The translations under genes and the position numbers were made by a program. 64,000 nucleotides of DNA, taken from Scalesia atractyloides (Eukaryota; Streptophyta; Magnoliopsida; Asterales; Asteraceae). Positions 1-10,414 of the stretch are shown here, piece after piece (the stretch's first letter is position 1; the number at the start of each line of letters is the position of its first letter). Location: the NCBI GenBank assembly GCA_947069175.1, contig CAMTDV010000003.1, positions 44,235,606 through 44,299,605 on the forward strand, written 5' to 3'. The notes under the pieces were generated by a model. It was given only the letters and a program-made list of their open reading frames with translations, made no database searches and was not told where the DNA came from.

Positions 1-169
1 CATTAATTAATATTATTATTTTACTTTTTATTTGTTTCATATTTTAACTATATAACTTAGTTATTAATCACAAAAATTAAATAATACGAGTTTGAACGAT
101 TAATAAATGCGTAACGAAAACTTAAATAAAATGCTTGAATTATTTAAACGAAGCGAGTTTTGGAACCTG

Positions 170-1690
170 TTTTACACAAATGTTACATTTTTGACCCGCT
201 AACTTCTCAACAATTTGGTCAATGAAAGGTAAAGGGAAATCATCTTTAGAAGTCGCAGAATTCAACTTCCAATAATCAATACAAATACATCACCCAGTTA
301 CCGGCCGAGTGGCGACCTTTTCACCTGCGTCATTTGTGTAGAACTCACCCATTAGCTATCCGAAATGGGGTATATAATACCTGCATCTAGCTGTTTCAAA
401 AGCTCCTTCTTGACCACATGACACATATTCGGATTCAACCTTCATTGTACGTCACGAGAAGAAGTCACACCCTCTTCGGTGATGATTTTATGCATCAACA
501 CGGAGGGATTGATTCCCTTCAGATGCGCTATGACCCACCAAATAGCCGCCTTATTGGTGACCAAAACTGCAATTAACTTCTCCTCTTGCTCTCCGATCAA
601 ATTTGATGCAATAATGACCGGGAGTGTGTTGCCTTCACCTGCATAAGCATACTTGAGATGCTTGGGCAACACCTTCAGCTCCACCACCAAAGGCTCTACC
701 AATGATGGCTTTAGCTTTGTGCCAATCGTTTCCGGAAGGCTTTCCACTTGGTGTGTCTAAGGGGGTCTTCCTTCCTTTACCGCCATCACGTCCATCTTTC
801 TTGCCTCCTCATCCATGCTCCCATTCGTCTCCACTTGCAACCTGTTAAACATGAAACATTCCTCTATTGTGTTTTCCTCTTCGATAGCCATGTCACATAG
901 AGGTACACACTCGTCAACAACGTCCGCCATATAGCATTCGTTGCTAACTAGAGGAACCATCAATCCTAAAAGGCCATTAACCGCAACCTTTGGTTACTAA
1001 AAGTCATGTCGACTGTACCTGTTTGCAATTAATTTGGCCATTCGACGTTGCCAAAAACGGTCAACCGAGAATAACCGTTGGTTTCTTAGTTCGGTCTAAA
1101 AAATGAGTACAAGAAAGTCCACCGGATAAAAAAGTCCTCGACCTCGACAATTACATGCGTGACTATCCCACAGGGTATTTTGGGTGTTAAATCGACTAAC
1201 ACCATGGTGGTGTTTGCCGCTTGAAGTGGACCAAATTCATATTGGTCATACAAACTACCCGGCAAAATACTCACACTCGCCTCAAGATCCAAAAGTGCCC
1301 GAATCATTTTAAATTCACCCACTTGTATTGAAATAATGGGCGCCCCCGTATCTTGTAACTTTGGTGGAAGTGCACCCGAAAGAATTGAACTCACATTTTC
1401 AGTTAGATCAAGTTTCTTAGGAAACTTGTAAATTCTCTTCTTGGTACATAAATCTTTCAAGTACGTAGCAAATGAGGGTACTTATTTAATAGCATCTAAG
1501 AGTGGTAAATGGATTTTAACTTGTTTAAAAACTTCCCACATTTCCTCTTGTTTGGACCATGTTTAGTTACCACTTTCTTAGATGGTCCCAATAAAGCTTC
1601 GGGATAAGGGGCGGTATTAACATCCACACCCTTTTCCTTAGCCTTTGGGACGGGGACGGTCACAACGGGAGTGGTTTTATCATTTTTCAA
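170..1690 (-). pseudogene. T1 pol remnant: spacer, protease, spacer, start of reverse transcriptase
   Basis: Three blocks can be recognised. At 1496-1690 is the Lys/Pro-rich stretch that precedes protease in this lineage. At 1086-1460 is an aspartic protease domain; the active-site loop reads ALLDLEASVSILP, so the usual D-x-G-A has become D-L-E-A, which should inactivate it. At 442-747 is the typical PR-RT linker (LPKHLKYAYAGEGNTLPV, then KGINPSVLMHKI). From 441 down to about 170 the RT N-terminus follows, with the motif LDAGIIYPIS and then stops. Stops and frame changes separate the blocks, including a weak stretch at 757-963, so this is a dead gene. Family assignment is firm; exact ends are not. 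Confidence 0.8.
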
Positions 1691-1699
1691 AACATTTAT

Positions 1700-2270
1700 A
1701 TTTTAACCCATTTGACCGTCAACATCCTCCTCATCACTAACATCTTCCACCACCCTTTAACAAACTGGGGTGGTGGTGACTCAACACCATTATCTATGAC
1801 TCGACCACTACGTAAAGAAATTTTATTAATTGGTACCTCACATGTGTTCTTCGAGTTAGACCCTTGGTGCTTAGGGTTCATGGTGGTGTCACTTGGCAAT
1901 CTTCCACCATTTCCTCGCATTTGTACCACTTCTTCGCTAATTAACCCACTTGTTTCGACAAGGCCTCGTGTGACTTGTCTCGCACCTCATTCTCTTTCCT
2001 TGATAATTCATAATATTCAACGTAGTGTCCATCTTCGCACTTATCACCGCCACCTTGATTATTCGCCGACCCGCTACTATTACCTCCTTGGTTGTAACCC
2101 CGTTGATAATTGTTATCCCGGTTTTGATATCCTTGGTTACCACCCCCTTGGTTGTAATTGTTGTGTTGGTAACCCCCTTGGTTACCGCCTTGTCGGTTTT
2201 GATACGATGACCCACCTTGATTGCCACCTTGGTAAGCCGGATGGAAGTTCGGGTTCATTTTGTTTGAGGC
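1700..2270 (-). pseudogene. T1 gag, C-terminal part (Gly/Asn/Gln-rich)
   Basis: The minus-strand product at 1941-2258 is a low-complexity tail built from GGNQGG, YQNR and NNYNQGG blocks, followed by a charged segment (YYELSRKENEVRDKSHEAL). Such Asn/Gln/Gly-rich tails are common at the end of Athila/Tat gag and probably act in RNA binding or assembly. Its upstream half is at 37243-38954. The two halves meet in frame at the Copia target duplication, so gag was continuous before that insertion. Confidence 0.75.
2266..2270. repeat. Target-site duplication GAGGC (left) of Copia element T2
   Basis: The five bases before the 5' LTR are repeated exactly at 37238-37242, directly after the 3' LTR. Five bases is the normal duplication length for Copia integrase, so 2271-37237 is one insertion carrying later insertions. 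Confidence 0.95.
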
Positions 2271-2884
2271 TGTTGGAATTGAACCTTACAAAAGAACAGA
2301 AGATAGAAAGCCAAATATGCTACAACCTCTTATCATAATAATAATAAAACATCTGCTAGAGTCAAGCTCTGTTGAAGACTAATGCTAAAGGTCTGCCAAG
2401 GCAAAGTTCTGTTGAAGGCTAAAGCTAAAGGTCTGCCAAGGAAAAGCTCTGTTAAAGGCCAACAGAGGTTGTCTCATCAGTGTTTGTAATGTTTAGTTAT
2501 AGCAGTGGTTAGCTTAGCAGATGTTGTTAGTTTGTTAATATTGTTAAATGTCGCTTTCCTACTAACATCATCATAAGATACTCAGTGGTTAGAATTTCGG
2601 TATAAATAGAACAGTGCATGTACTGTTCTATTTGATCAATTTTCATCACTTATCAATCTAACATTCTTCTTTACATTCTGTACGAACAAATCAACGATCT
2701 CAGGCTGAGAGGGAGATTGTGATTTAAATGCAAGTGATTATAATCACGAAAGCATGATAATGAAAACAATCTCTTAATTGCTATGAATCAAAGTTCATCA
2801 TTTCGCTGCATTTACCTCTGATTTATTATCTTTCATTTTTCATCTTTAGAACTTTCATAACAGTTTCAAACCCAGATCCTAACA
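2271..2884 (+). repeat. T2 5' LTR
   Basis: It begins TGTTGGAATT and ends ATCCTAACA, matching the copy at 36582-37237 along its length. A TATA box (TATAAATAGA) is at 2601-2610. Short degenerate direct repeats built on GGTCTGCCAAGG and GCTCTGTTGAAG fill the U3 part near 2355-2460 and recur in the 3' LTR. A short TAA run here is greatly expanded in the 3' LTR. Confidence 0.92.
2601..2610 (+). promoter_or_regulatory. TATA box of the T2 5' LTR
   Basis: TATAAATAGA matches the plant TATA consensus and lies in the expected U3/R position. The same sequence is kept in the 3' LTR at about 36960-36969. Confidence 0.7.
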
Positions 2885-2900
2885 ATTGGTATTAGAGCTT
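2885..2900 (+). other. T2 primer binding site (initiator Met-tRNA type)
   Basis: Directly after the LTR, TGGTATTAGAGC differs by one base from TGGTATCAGAGC, the complement of the 3' end of plant initiator tRNA-Met used by most Copia elements. Confidence 0.85.
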
Positions 2901-3043
2901 GGTCAATCAAATTTGATTTAACATTCAATTTGATTTGAATAGATCAGCTCTCACTGCTAATTTGGTTTGTTCGTTTTTATTGAAAACAAAGTTTAATTAA
3001 ATTTTCAAAGTTTTTAAACAAAAATCTGTTTGTAAACAATCAG

Positions 3044-5659
3044 AATGTCACATACTTCATATGATCCTCTCATAACACCGACAACATGTTTAAACCACTG
3101 ATCCTTGTCAGATCTAAGTATAATATCTAGCAAAGACGGATGGGTCATGTCCTTGCTCAGCAAAACACCGATTGCTGGAAGTCGGTCTTCTTTGGACCTC
3201 ATGTTCCAATGATACCGAGTACAGAGGACCCTAAAGTCCAAGTACCAAAGAATCCTGAAAATTATTCCGAGCAAGATTTCCAAAAAAATCGAACTAGATG
3301 CAAAGGCATTTAGCATCGTGGCCTCTGCATTGCCAAATGATATCTATGCTAGCATGTTGCATTGCAACAGGGCAAAGGAATTATGGAATGCTTTAAAAGA
3401 GCAATTCGGTGGGATTGAGGAAGTGATCGAAAATAACAGAGAAGTTTTAAATCAACAATATGAAACGTTTTATCATGTTAAAGGAGAGTCATTAACCAAA
3501 AAGTTTGAAAGGTTTAGTTGTCTCATTAGTGAGCTTAAACTGGTTAATGTTACGTTTGCAACTTCAACTTTAAGTAGTTGTTTCTTAGATCATTACCTGA
3601 CAAGTGGGACACTATAGCTTTTGTAACTTGAAATTCAGTTGGGTTTAAAGAAATGAGTCTAACATAGCTTCATGGTAGGCTCCTCACTTATGAGAGATAG
3701 CCAAACCAGAAAAAGAAGCTACAAGAATCTGGCAAGGTGGCTGAAGGCTATGCATTTGGTAGTACAGCACTTTTTGGCCAAGAAGAAGTCACTGGCAGTT
3801 GTAAGGATCAGAGTTATAATCATTTCATTGATATAACTTCTGGTGGTAATTTCAACTCTGACCCTTACACACCTAATTATGCATTTGCTGCTAATGGGGA
3901 AAGCCAAACTTCTGACAACTTATGTTTTGAGTTGAATGACCTTCAACATTTTGGCCCTTCATATTTGGAAGAGATGGAAATTTTGCATTAGTTGGCTCTA
4001 TTAGGTGTTAGGGTTAACAAGTATTACAAGAGAAGTGGAAGAAGGTTTCTAGGGTTGCATGGGGGGCTAAAAGTTGGACTGGAATAGTCAAAGATTAAAT
4101 GTTTCAAGTGTAATATGCTAGGTCATTTTCTAGAGAATGTAGGTCTCAAACATCTAGAGCAATTATCACACATCCTAGCCCTAGACCTCAAAACACTCAA
4201 AACACTGTCCACTATTCCCAATATACCCCTGCTCCTCATATGCAAAACACTGCTCATTTAACACACCTTGCTACCACTGTTCTTGTGCAATATGTTCAAA
4301 CCACTGTTCCTCAAATTCAATATGTTCAAGCACCAGCTCCTCAGGTTCAAATGCAACCTGCACAACAAGTTACTCAAACCACTGCTCAGGCAGAGGTTAA
4401 TTAACAGAGCTTCTTTACTTAGGGCTTTGTTAATTGGAGTAGCTTGCCTGAGGATCTGACTGATGAAAACCTTGCTCTAATTGCTGACACTTAGAAGAAA
4501 AAAATGAATTTTTCTTTATGGAATTAGAGTCTATAGTTGAGGGTGTTGAATTTGAGGAAGTGAAGCCTAAGTCTGTTGTGTCTGATGTTCATGATGAAAC
4601 AGTTGTTACACGAGAAAATGTTGATGAAAATTATAACCTATGTCTGACCCATGGGATGCCAGTGTTTGTGAATGTGAATGTGACTGTGCCATGATGGCTG
4701 CTACTAAGGTATCTCCTCAGGTCTTAAAAGATCTATGTTCAGATAAATGCATCATAGCTTTTGCTAACATAAAAAAGGTGAATGAAAGCCTTAGGAATAA
4801 GATTTTGGATGATGAATTGCAGTTTGAAAAGCTTTCAAAAGAGCTAAAAACAAGATTATTTGAAAAGGAATCTGAAATCATTAGCCTAAAACATGAAGCC
4901 AGTATAACCAAGGACCAACTCTAAACTATGATAGAAAAATATCAGGTTTGCAAAAAGGAGTTGGAATCCACCCAAGTCACTTGTGAAAAATGGATGGAAT
5001 CCTATAAAGGTTATGAGATTTTACTAGAAAACCAGGTCAAAAGTAACATAAAATTTGGCATAGAATTCAAGAAAAATAACCAAGTTTCTAAAAATGTTAC
5101 TGGAAATGATTTTGGTGTGGTTGAAATTGTTCCAACAAACATGGCTAGTCAAGAAATCAAAGTCACTGATAAAAATGGAAATAAAATTATTTTAGAAAGA
5201 CATGAGGGATCCTCAACTTTTGAGGAGATTGAGAAATATGAATTTAAACCCACATGGTCTGATGAATGTGACATTCATGAAAATTTCAAGCCAGTGGATT
5301 TTTCAACCATTGAAGGTCTCAAAGCACCAAAGGCATGAATCATTCCTATAACAGATGTACCAGCAGATGTTGACAATAAGTCTGAAAAAGGGAAAAAGAA
5401 AGAAAATATCAAAAACCTATTTTGTGATTTTTGTGAAAAGAAGAACCATGTTACCAAAAATTGTTTTCTTCTAAAAGCTTATAACATTAATAAAACAAGT
5501 GTGATCATTGATTCTCCAAACTGCACAATTTGTAACAAAACAAATCATAAAACTCAAGAGTGTGTCTATCTCAAAAACTTTGATGTGAAAAAGAATGAGT
5601 ATAAATCCAAAACACAAGAGAGTTCAAAGACTAATACTTCAAAAGGAAAGTCTAAATAG
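3044..5659 (+). pseudogene. T2 gag, decayed, with two CCHC zinc knuckles
   Basis: A Copia-type gag domain is clearest at 3318-3617 (residues like LPNDIYASMLHCNRAKELWNAL, then a Tyr-rich repeat and a region ending in sister-of-gag hydrophobics). A Gln/Thr-rich stretch follows at 4200-4400, and a long coiled-coil-like Lys/Glu region at 4640-5338. Two nucleocapsid knuckles of the form C-x2-C-x4-H-x4-C occur near 5423-5465 (CDFCEKKNHVTKNC) and 5521-5565 (CTICNKTNHKTQEC). These would bind element RNA in the virus-like particle. Many stops and frame changes interrupt it. The start is taken from an ATG soon after the primer site and is uncertain. Confidence 0.8.
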
Positions 5660-6011
5660 ACCTTTGTGCCTGTTGAAACACCTGTTACCAAAGCACTGCA
5701 CAAAAACTCTGCTCACAGAGAGGTGTAGGTAACAGATACCTCACCTGTCAACCAGTACCCAAGAGGATATGGCCAACTATTTTACCAAAAGGTACCTCTT
5801 AGTTATGAGGGTTACAAAAGGCCCTCAAAACCAAGAGTAAATAGGCATCCTCATGGTTACTATCATCTGATAGGAGATGGGTCTCAATAGATGTTACAAA
5901 GATCTGTTTCAAACCACTGACCATTCTTCTAAATTTGAGATTGACATGTTTGTGACCCCTTCCAAAGCCATTTTGGCTTTGGAAACCCACCTAAACTAAT
6001 TAATTACCACT

Positions 6012-7289
6012 ATGCAGGGAGCTTCTACTTGCCTTGAAAGTTTATGGTATGTAGATAGTGGAGGCCCCAGGCACATGACAGGATGTAGAGCCATTCTCAA
6101 AGACTTCATGGCTCATGGAGAGGGTGATATATCATTTGGTAATAACTCAAAAGGGAAGGTGCTTAGGTCAGGAACTGTTCAGGCTGGGAAACTCAAATTT
6201 GATAATGTCAATCTTATTGACAATCTGAAGTTTAATCTTCTTAGTGTTTCATAAATGAGTGACAAGGGCTATGGGTTATTCTTCACTAAGAAAACTTGTC
6301 AGATTGTTGGGCCAGAAGTGGTTAAAAAGATTGATCAAATCATAGCTGAGAGCAAAGCACAACTTGTTGTTCATAAGAGTGGCAATGTGTATGTGGTTGA
6401 TATGTTGAAGGATAATCCAATGACTGATGTTTGTTTGTTCTCAGCTGCCTCTAACAAAGAGACAAAACTATGGTACAGAAGACTTGGGCATACAAATCTG
6501 ACAACTATCACCACACTCTCTAAACAAGGCCTTGTAAGAGGTCTACCACAAAACTTTTCACAAGAGATGAACATTGTGTTTCCTATTTAAAAGGAAAACA
6601 ACATAAAAGTTCATACAAGCCTATTGTTGAGTCCAAAACAAGTCAATGCTTACAATTGTTACATATGGACTTGTTTGACCCTGTAAAAATCATGAGTGTT
6701 AAACAAAAAAGGTATTTCCTTGTTATTGTTGATGATTTTTCTAGGTTTACGTGGACGTACTTTTGCATTCCAAGGATGAGAATGTAGGTATCTTGCAAGG
6801 ATTTGTGAAACAAGTTGAAAAGAAATTTGACCTACTAGTAAAAGTCTTCAGTAGTGACAATTGCACAGAGTTTAAAAATAAGGAGTTGGATGAGTTTTGT
6901 GTGTCAAAAGGAATTGTAAGGCAGTACAACATTCCAAGAACACCATAACAAAATGGGGTGGTTGAAAGGAAAAACAGAACTTTAATTGAAGTTAGTAGAA
7001 CCATGCTTGCAGACTCTTGTTTACCCTTGTCCTTTTGGGCAGAGGCTGTAACACTGCTTGCTATGTTCAAAACAGAGTTTTGATCAACTCCATGCATCAT
7101 TCCACTGCTTATGAAACTCTGTTCAAGATCAAACCACTGATCTCATACTTTAAAATCTTTAGTTGCCCATGCTTCATTTTAAATCTAAAAGATTCAATTT
7201 TAAAATTTGCAGCCAAAGTAGACTGTGGTTATTTTCTAGGATACTCAACCACTGCTAAAGCCTACAGAGTCTTTAATTCAAGGACTAGG
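6012..7289 (+). pseudogene. T2 pol, first part: protease, GAG-pre-integrase, integrase
   Basis: At 6012-6254 is a Copia aspartic protease with the active-site motif DSG, followed by the Copia-typical H-M-T-G. At 6255-6590 is the GAG-pre-integrase region with LWYRRLGHTNLTTI, the first part of the integrase zinc finger. At 6600-7270 is the integrase core, with MDLFDPVK and VDDFSRFTW around the first catalytic Asp, SSDNCTEFKN around the second, and QNGVVERKNRTLIE around the catalytic Glu. Several stops are present. Element B enters at 7290; the same frame resumes at 32485. Confidence 0.88.
7285..7289. repeat. Target-site duplication CTAGG (left) of element B
   Basis: It is paired with CTGGG at 32480-32484, a 4 of 5 match. 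The integrase reading frame of T2 continues when B and one duplication copy are removed, which supports this junction independently. Confidence 0.85.
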
Positions 7290-7331
7290 TGTCACACCCG
7301 GGATTTCCAACCCAAATCCATACACCGGTGG
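7290..7331 (-). repeat. Outer 42 bp of the B 3' LTR, cut off by element C
   Basis: It begins TGTCACACCC and matches the LTR starts at 29362, 50825 and 56028. The remainder of this LTR resumes at 19641. The last five bases, GGTGG, are the left target duplication of element C. Confidence 0.9.
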
Positions 7332-7749
7332 TGTGACATCCCGGTTTTTCAGATATCTTAAACGCGCTACTTCACGGTTATTCGTTCCTACGTTAAATTG
7401 ATTCGGAGACTTAAATTTGCACGCTCGAAATAATTACGATAATTTCATGAACTTGTCAAAAGAATTACGTGCTATGTATGTTAAACGTTTGTGAGTTGGT
7501 GAATATGTGATGTTCGATTACGTGATTTGTTTTAGTTACGAAATATATATATAATAAATATATAAACGAATCGAGCCGAACCGCGACACGAGCCGGCCTC
7601 TTTTCTTGCGACTCAAGGAGTTAACCAAACTTGGGGATCAAGCCTTAAAACCAAACCGCCCCACCCAAACCCTTCGGCCGCGAGCACATACACCCGACCG
7701 CAACCCATCTCTTTTCCTTTACCTTCAATCCCTTGCGCTATATATACAC
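7332..7749 (+). repeat. C 5' LTR, U3 part with TATA box, ending at the E1 insertion
   Basis: It starts TGTGACATCC. A TATA-like run (CTATATATACAC) at 7738-7749 ends exactly where solo LTR E1 entered; the E1 target duplication TACAC is part of it. The matching region of the 3' LTR is deleted, so this is the only copy of C's U3 in the window. Confidence 0.85.
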
Positions 7750-7936
7750 TGTAACATTTGTAAAAATCGGGTCTCCAAAACCCGCTCCGTTTTGTAATCA
7801 AGTACCAAGTTATAAAAGTTGCATTAAATATTTATGATTATTTTGAGTTAAAACGATACATAATTAATAAATAAACTAAACTATAAAAATTATATTTGAT
7901 AAAAAGTTGAAATAAAATAAATAAATAAATATTTGA

Positions 7937-8021
7937 AGCTGCCGGGACTCGAACCCGGGTCAGCCAAGAAATACCTCAAACAACTTAACACTCACTTCCC
8001 AGACCACTCCGCCACAATGTG
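7937..8021 (-). other. tRNA-like segment on the minus strand of E1 (Ser/Leu-like, degenerate)
   Basis: Read on the minus strand, an A-box-like sequence TGGCGGAGTGGT (8014-8003) is followed by a perfect T-arm at 7958-7942: five G-C-rich pairs around the seven-base loop TTCGAGT. The distance between boxes suits a tRNA with a long variable arm. I cannot pair an acceptor stem, so it is probably a relic and not a working tRNA gene. Confidence 0.5.
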
Positions 8022-8839
8022 TTTTCTGTTAACTCTAGGAACACAAATGAAATTTATACACAAAATCAGTTTAACCGATGGCGCCATCTGAGAAACGGTA
8101 ATCGGCAAACCAATCATCAAATCGTTGTTTAATTCACATGTTCAGCTTATAACCGATGTATGACGGTTTCTAATCAAGTTAGAATTGATTGAACTTAAAG
8201 TTTCATCATTTTCGGTTTTTGAAACCGAAAGTTCATCAAAGTCCTGAATAACTCAAGCTTCAGACCATTCTCGCGATTCAGAGCTATCATATCAATACTC
8301 AATTTCAATTTCGTCGCATTTTTGGACCACCAAATCATCTGAATCAGTTCGCCGGAAAATTTCTGCAAGTCACCGGAAAACCGGGACTCACATCCTCACA
8401 GTATTTCCTCCGACTCTTTCTGTTTAAATCATGTGATTAATCAGTCTCTAACACAACTCCACCATCAGAATCAATCCTAGTCAGCGTTTATCGAAAATCT
8501 TATCTTCGCCGGAAAACTTCTGAAACTGCCGGATCACACTGTGAACTGGTATGATATCCTAAACTTCTTTTAAACCTTGTTTAAGTGACTCAACTTCATA
8601 AATAATCGATCAACGCTGTTAATTGGTTTAAACAGCCGGAGTTCACTTTCAGTACCGACGAACCTCCGCCGGAATTCTGTGAACAACATCAATCGGTATA
8701 TTCCTCTTCCTTAAACTCTCTCCATTCTCTACTTTTAGATTACTGATAATGTCTGAAAAGCGTATAAGTCATAAATCAATCATAACAAGTCAGAATATAT
8801 TGTCTGTGTAAATCGACGAAGAAGATGAAGACACAATAA

Positions 8840-9290
8840 GATAAGATTAAATAAAAACGGTATTTTAAACGGGTTAGACACACAGTCCAGTGGCGGACTG
8901 TGTGCAAATTACACACACACGTCCCGAGTTCAATTCTTGCTATATGCACACCTTATATTATAACGCGCCTTTTTGTTTAAAAACTAAACCGGGATAACCC
9001 AGTTAGTTGTTAAGTATAATAAAAACCGAGATATTAACCAGGTTAGACACACAGTCCAACGGTGGACTGTGTGCAACATGAACTACACGTCGCGCGTTCG
9101 AAACCCGTCACGAGCACCGGTCCGAATGAATTAAAATGTTTTTGCAAATAAAGGAAATTCGGTTAAATCGAATGAGTGTTTAAATATAAATAAAAACAAG
9201 AGTATTTCGGGTTAGACACGTAGCTCAGTTGGTAGAGCTGCGTGCACACGAACGGGAGGTCGCCGGTTCGAATCTCACCCGGCGCAGATT
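8840..9290 (+). repeat. Three tRNA-like modules with an exact 169-bp period inside E1
   Basis: Each module has a lead of AATAAAAAC and GGTTAGACAC, then a hairpin with a 10-bp stem at 8879-8904, 9048-9073 and 9217-9244, and a T-loop-like GTTC sequence 48-49 bases after the stem start (8928, 9096, 9266). The hairpin starts are 169 bases apart both times. Module 3 has a perfect A box (TAGCTCAGTTGG) and a near-perfect B box (GGTTCGAATC) at true tRNA spacing. Modules 1 and 2 have different stem bases but full pairing. None has a paired acceptor stem, and in module 3 the T-loop side is stretched by about 4 bases. Confidence 0.75.
9212..9290 (+). other. Best-preserved tRNA-like module (module 3) with A and B boxes
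   Basis: The A box TAGCTCAGTTGG at 9221-9232 fits the consensus at every base. The B box GGTTCGAATC at 9265-9274 starts 44 bases later, the standard distance in an intron-less tRNA gene. The D-arm pairs perfectly and is lengthened to 10 bp. A GCCGG/CCGGC pair closes an enlarged T-loop. These boxes could recruit RNA polymerase III, but the acceptor arm is missing, so a mature tRNA is unlikely. Confidence 0.6.
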
Positions 9291-9839
9291 AATTCACTGA
9301 CCGAACCGGTCAACGGTCAACGGTCAACGCTAAAAAAAATAATATTTTTTTTATATTTTTATTTATTTAATTTAATTTAAAAATCAACTTAAAAATAACA
9401 TTTTTAAAGATAGAAAATAGCCATAAACTCATAAAAATATATCTAAAAATTTCATTAAAATCCTTAATAAAATCCATCCATTTAATATATTTTTCCATTA
9501 TCATTTAGGTTAGTATTCCTCGTTGATCCGCTCATCTAAATTGTGCGCATCTCACCATCTCCAATCCAACGCACCCAATGTGAGTGAATCTTACAAATTC
9601 CCCGTTTTAATCACGTTTTGGGGTGTATCATGTGTCTTTGTTTATATACATATCATAGCTAAACCATTGTGCATACATCATATCATGAACATGTGTATTT
9701 AGTTTGTTGCTGTTAAGTAGTTATTATTGGATGCAATTTATCATTTCAGTACATGCAATTTCATAGGCCGCCGCTCCCCATTTATGAGCGTTGAGCATGT
9801 TCCCCATTTTATTATGCGGTTGAACCTGGCGTGCCCACA

Positions 9840-9951
9840 TACGATCGGCTCCGTTTGATTGAGCCTTGATCGCACAGTTCATTTTACATTTTCAGTACAT
9901 GCAATACGATCGGCTCCGTTTGATTGAGCCTTGATCGCACAGTTCATTTAT
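9840..9951. repeat. 65-bp tandem duplication in E1 with an internal palindrome
   Basis: A block starting ACGATCGGCTCCG at 9841 is repeated at 9906, almost unchanged. Each copy holds GATCGGCTC and GAGCCTTGATC facing each other, which can form a stem with a small bulge. Confidence 0.85.
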
Positions 9952-10414
9952 GTTATTTATCATATGATATCGGTATGTTCATGTATGCTATCAAGTGTTA
10001 TTGTATGTTATAATTGTAACTGCTATTTGCCATTGCTTGATTACTTACATCTGCTCATTTATGATTATGCATAATTTTTCTTTGATAAACTAACCATTAA
10101 TTCATTAATAAATGTTTATCTAATAAGGTTCACTCGCCAACTTATGTTGACCCAAAAACTCCCATTTTACACATGATACAGGTGAACCAGCAGCAGCTAG
10201 GAACACATAGGACCTGGATTAGAAGAATAAAAGGATTTAGTAATGGGATTGTTATGTTTAGTTTATTTCCTTTGTATTGAATGAACATGTTTGGATATTT
10301 AAGAATGTAACTTTGACTTTATTAATTATGAAACATAATAGTAAATGGCATGTGCTTTGGTGATAACCCAATTATGCCCCGACTCTTATTTCCACTGCGG
10401 GTCGGGGTGTGACA

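Larger units (their letters stand above)
1..2270 (-). mobile_element. T1: Athila/Tat-like Ty3/gypsy element, left part (gag end to RT start)
   Basis: On the minus strand this stretch carries, in order, the end of gag, a protease, the linker to pol and the start of reverse transcriptase. The rest of pol and the 3' LTR lie left of the window. The element continues at 37243, where its gag reading frame resumes with no gained or lost base once the 35-kb Copia insertion and one copy of the 5-bp target duplication are removed. The linker resembles the PR-RT spacer of plant Athila/Tat elements, and the primer site at 39.25 kb is the tRNA-Asp type used by that group. The copy is old and carries many stops. 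Confidence 0.85.
7750..10414 (+). mobile_element. E1: solo LTR (2665 bp) with tRNA-like modules
   Basis: It starts TGTAACA and ends GGGTGTGACA, flanked by perfect TACAC duplications at 7745-7749 and 10415-10419. No gag or pol is present between these ends, so it is a solo LTR, the usual product of recombination between the two LTRs of one element. Its last 300 bp resemble E2 (a shared block around TTTTACACATGATACAGGT and a closing GGGTGTGACA). Inside are four tRNA-like segments and a 65-bp tandem duplication, described separately. Confidence 0.9.

Noticed and set aside
9212..9290. A functional tRNA gene in E1
   Set aside because: A and B boxes are good, but the acceptor stem does not pair and the T-loop is stretched; kept as tRNA-like only.
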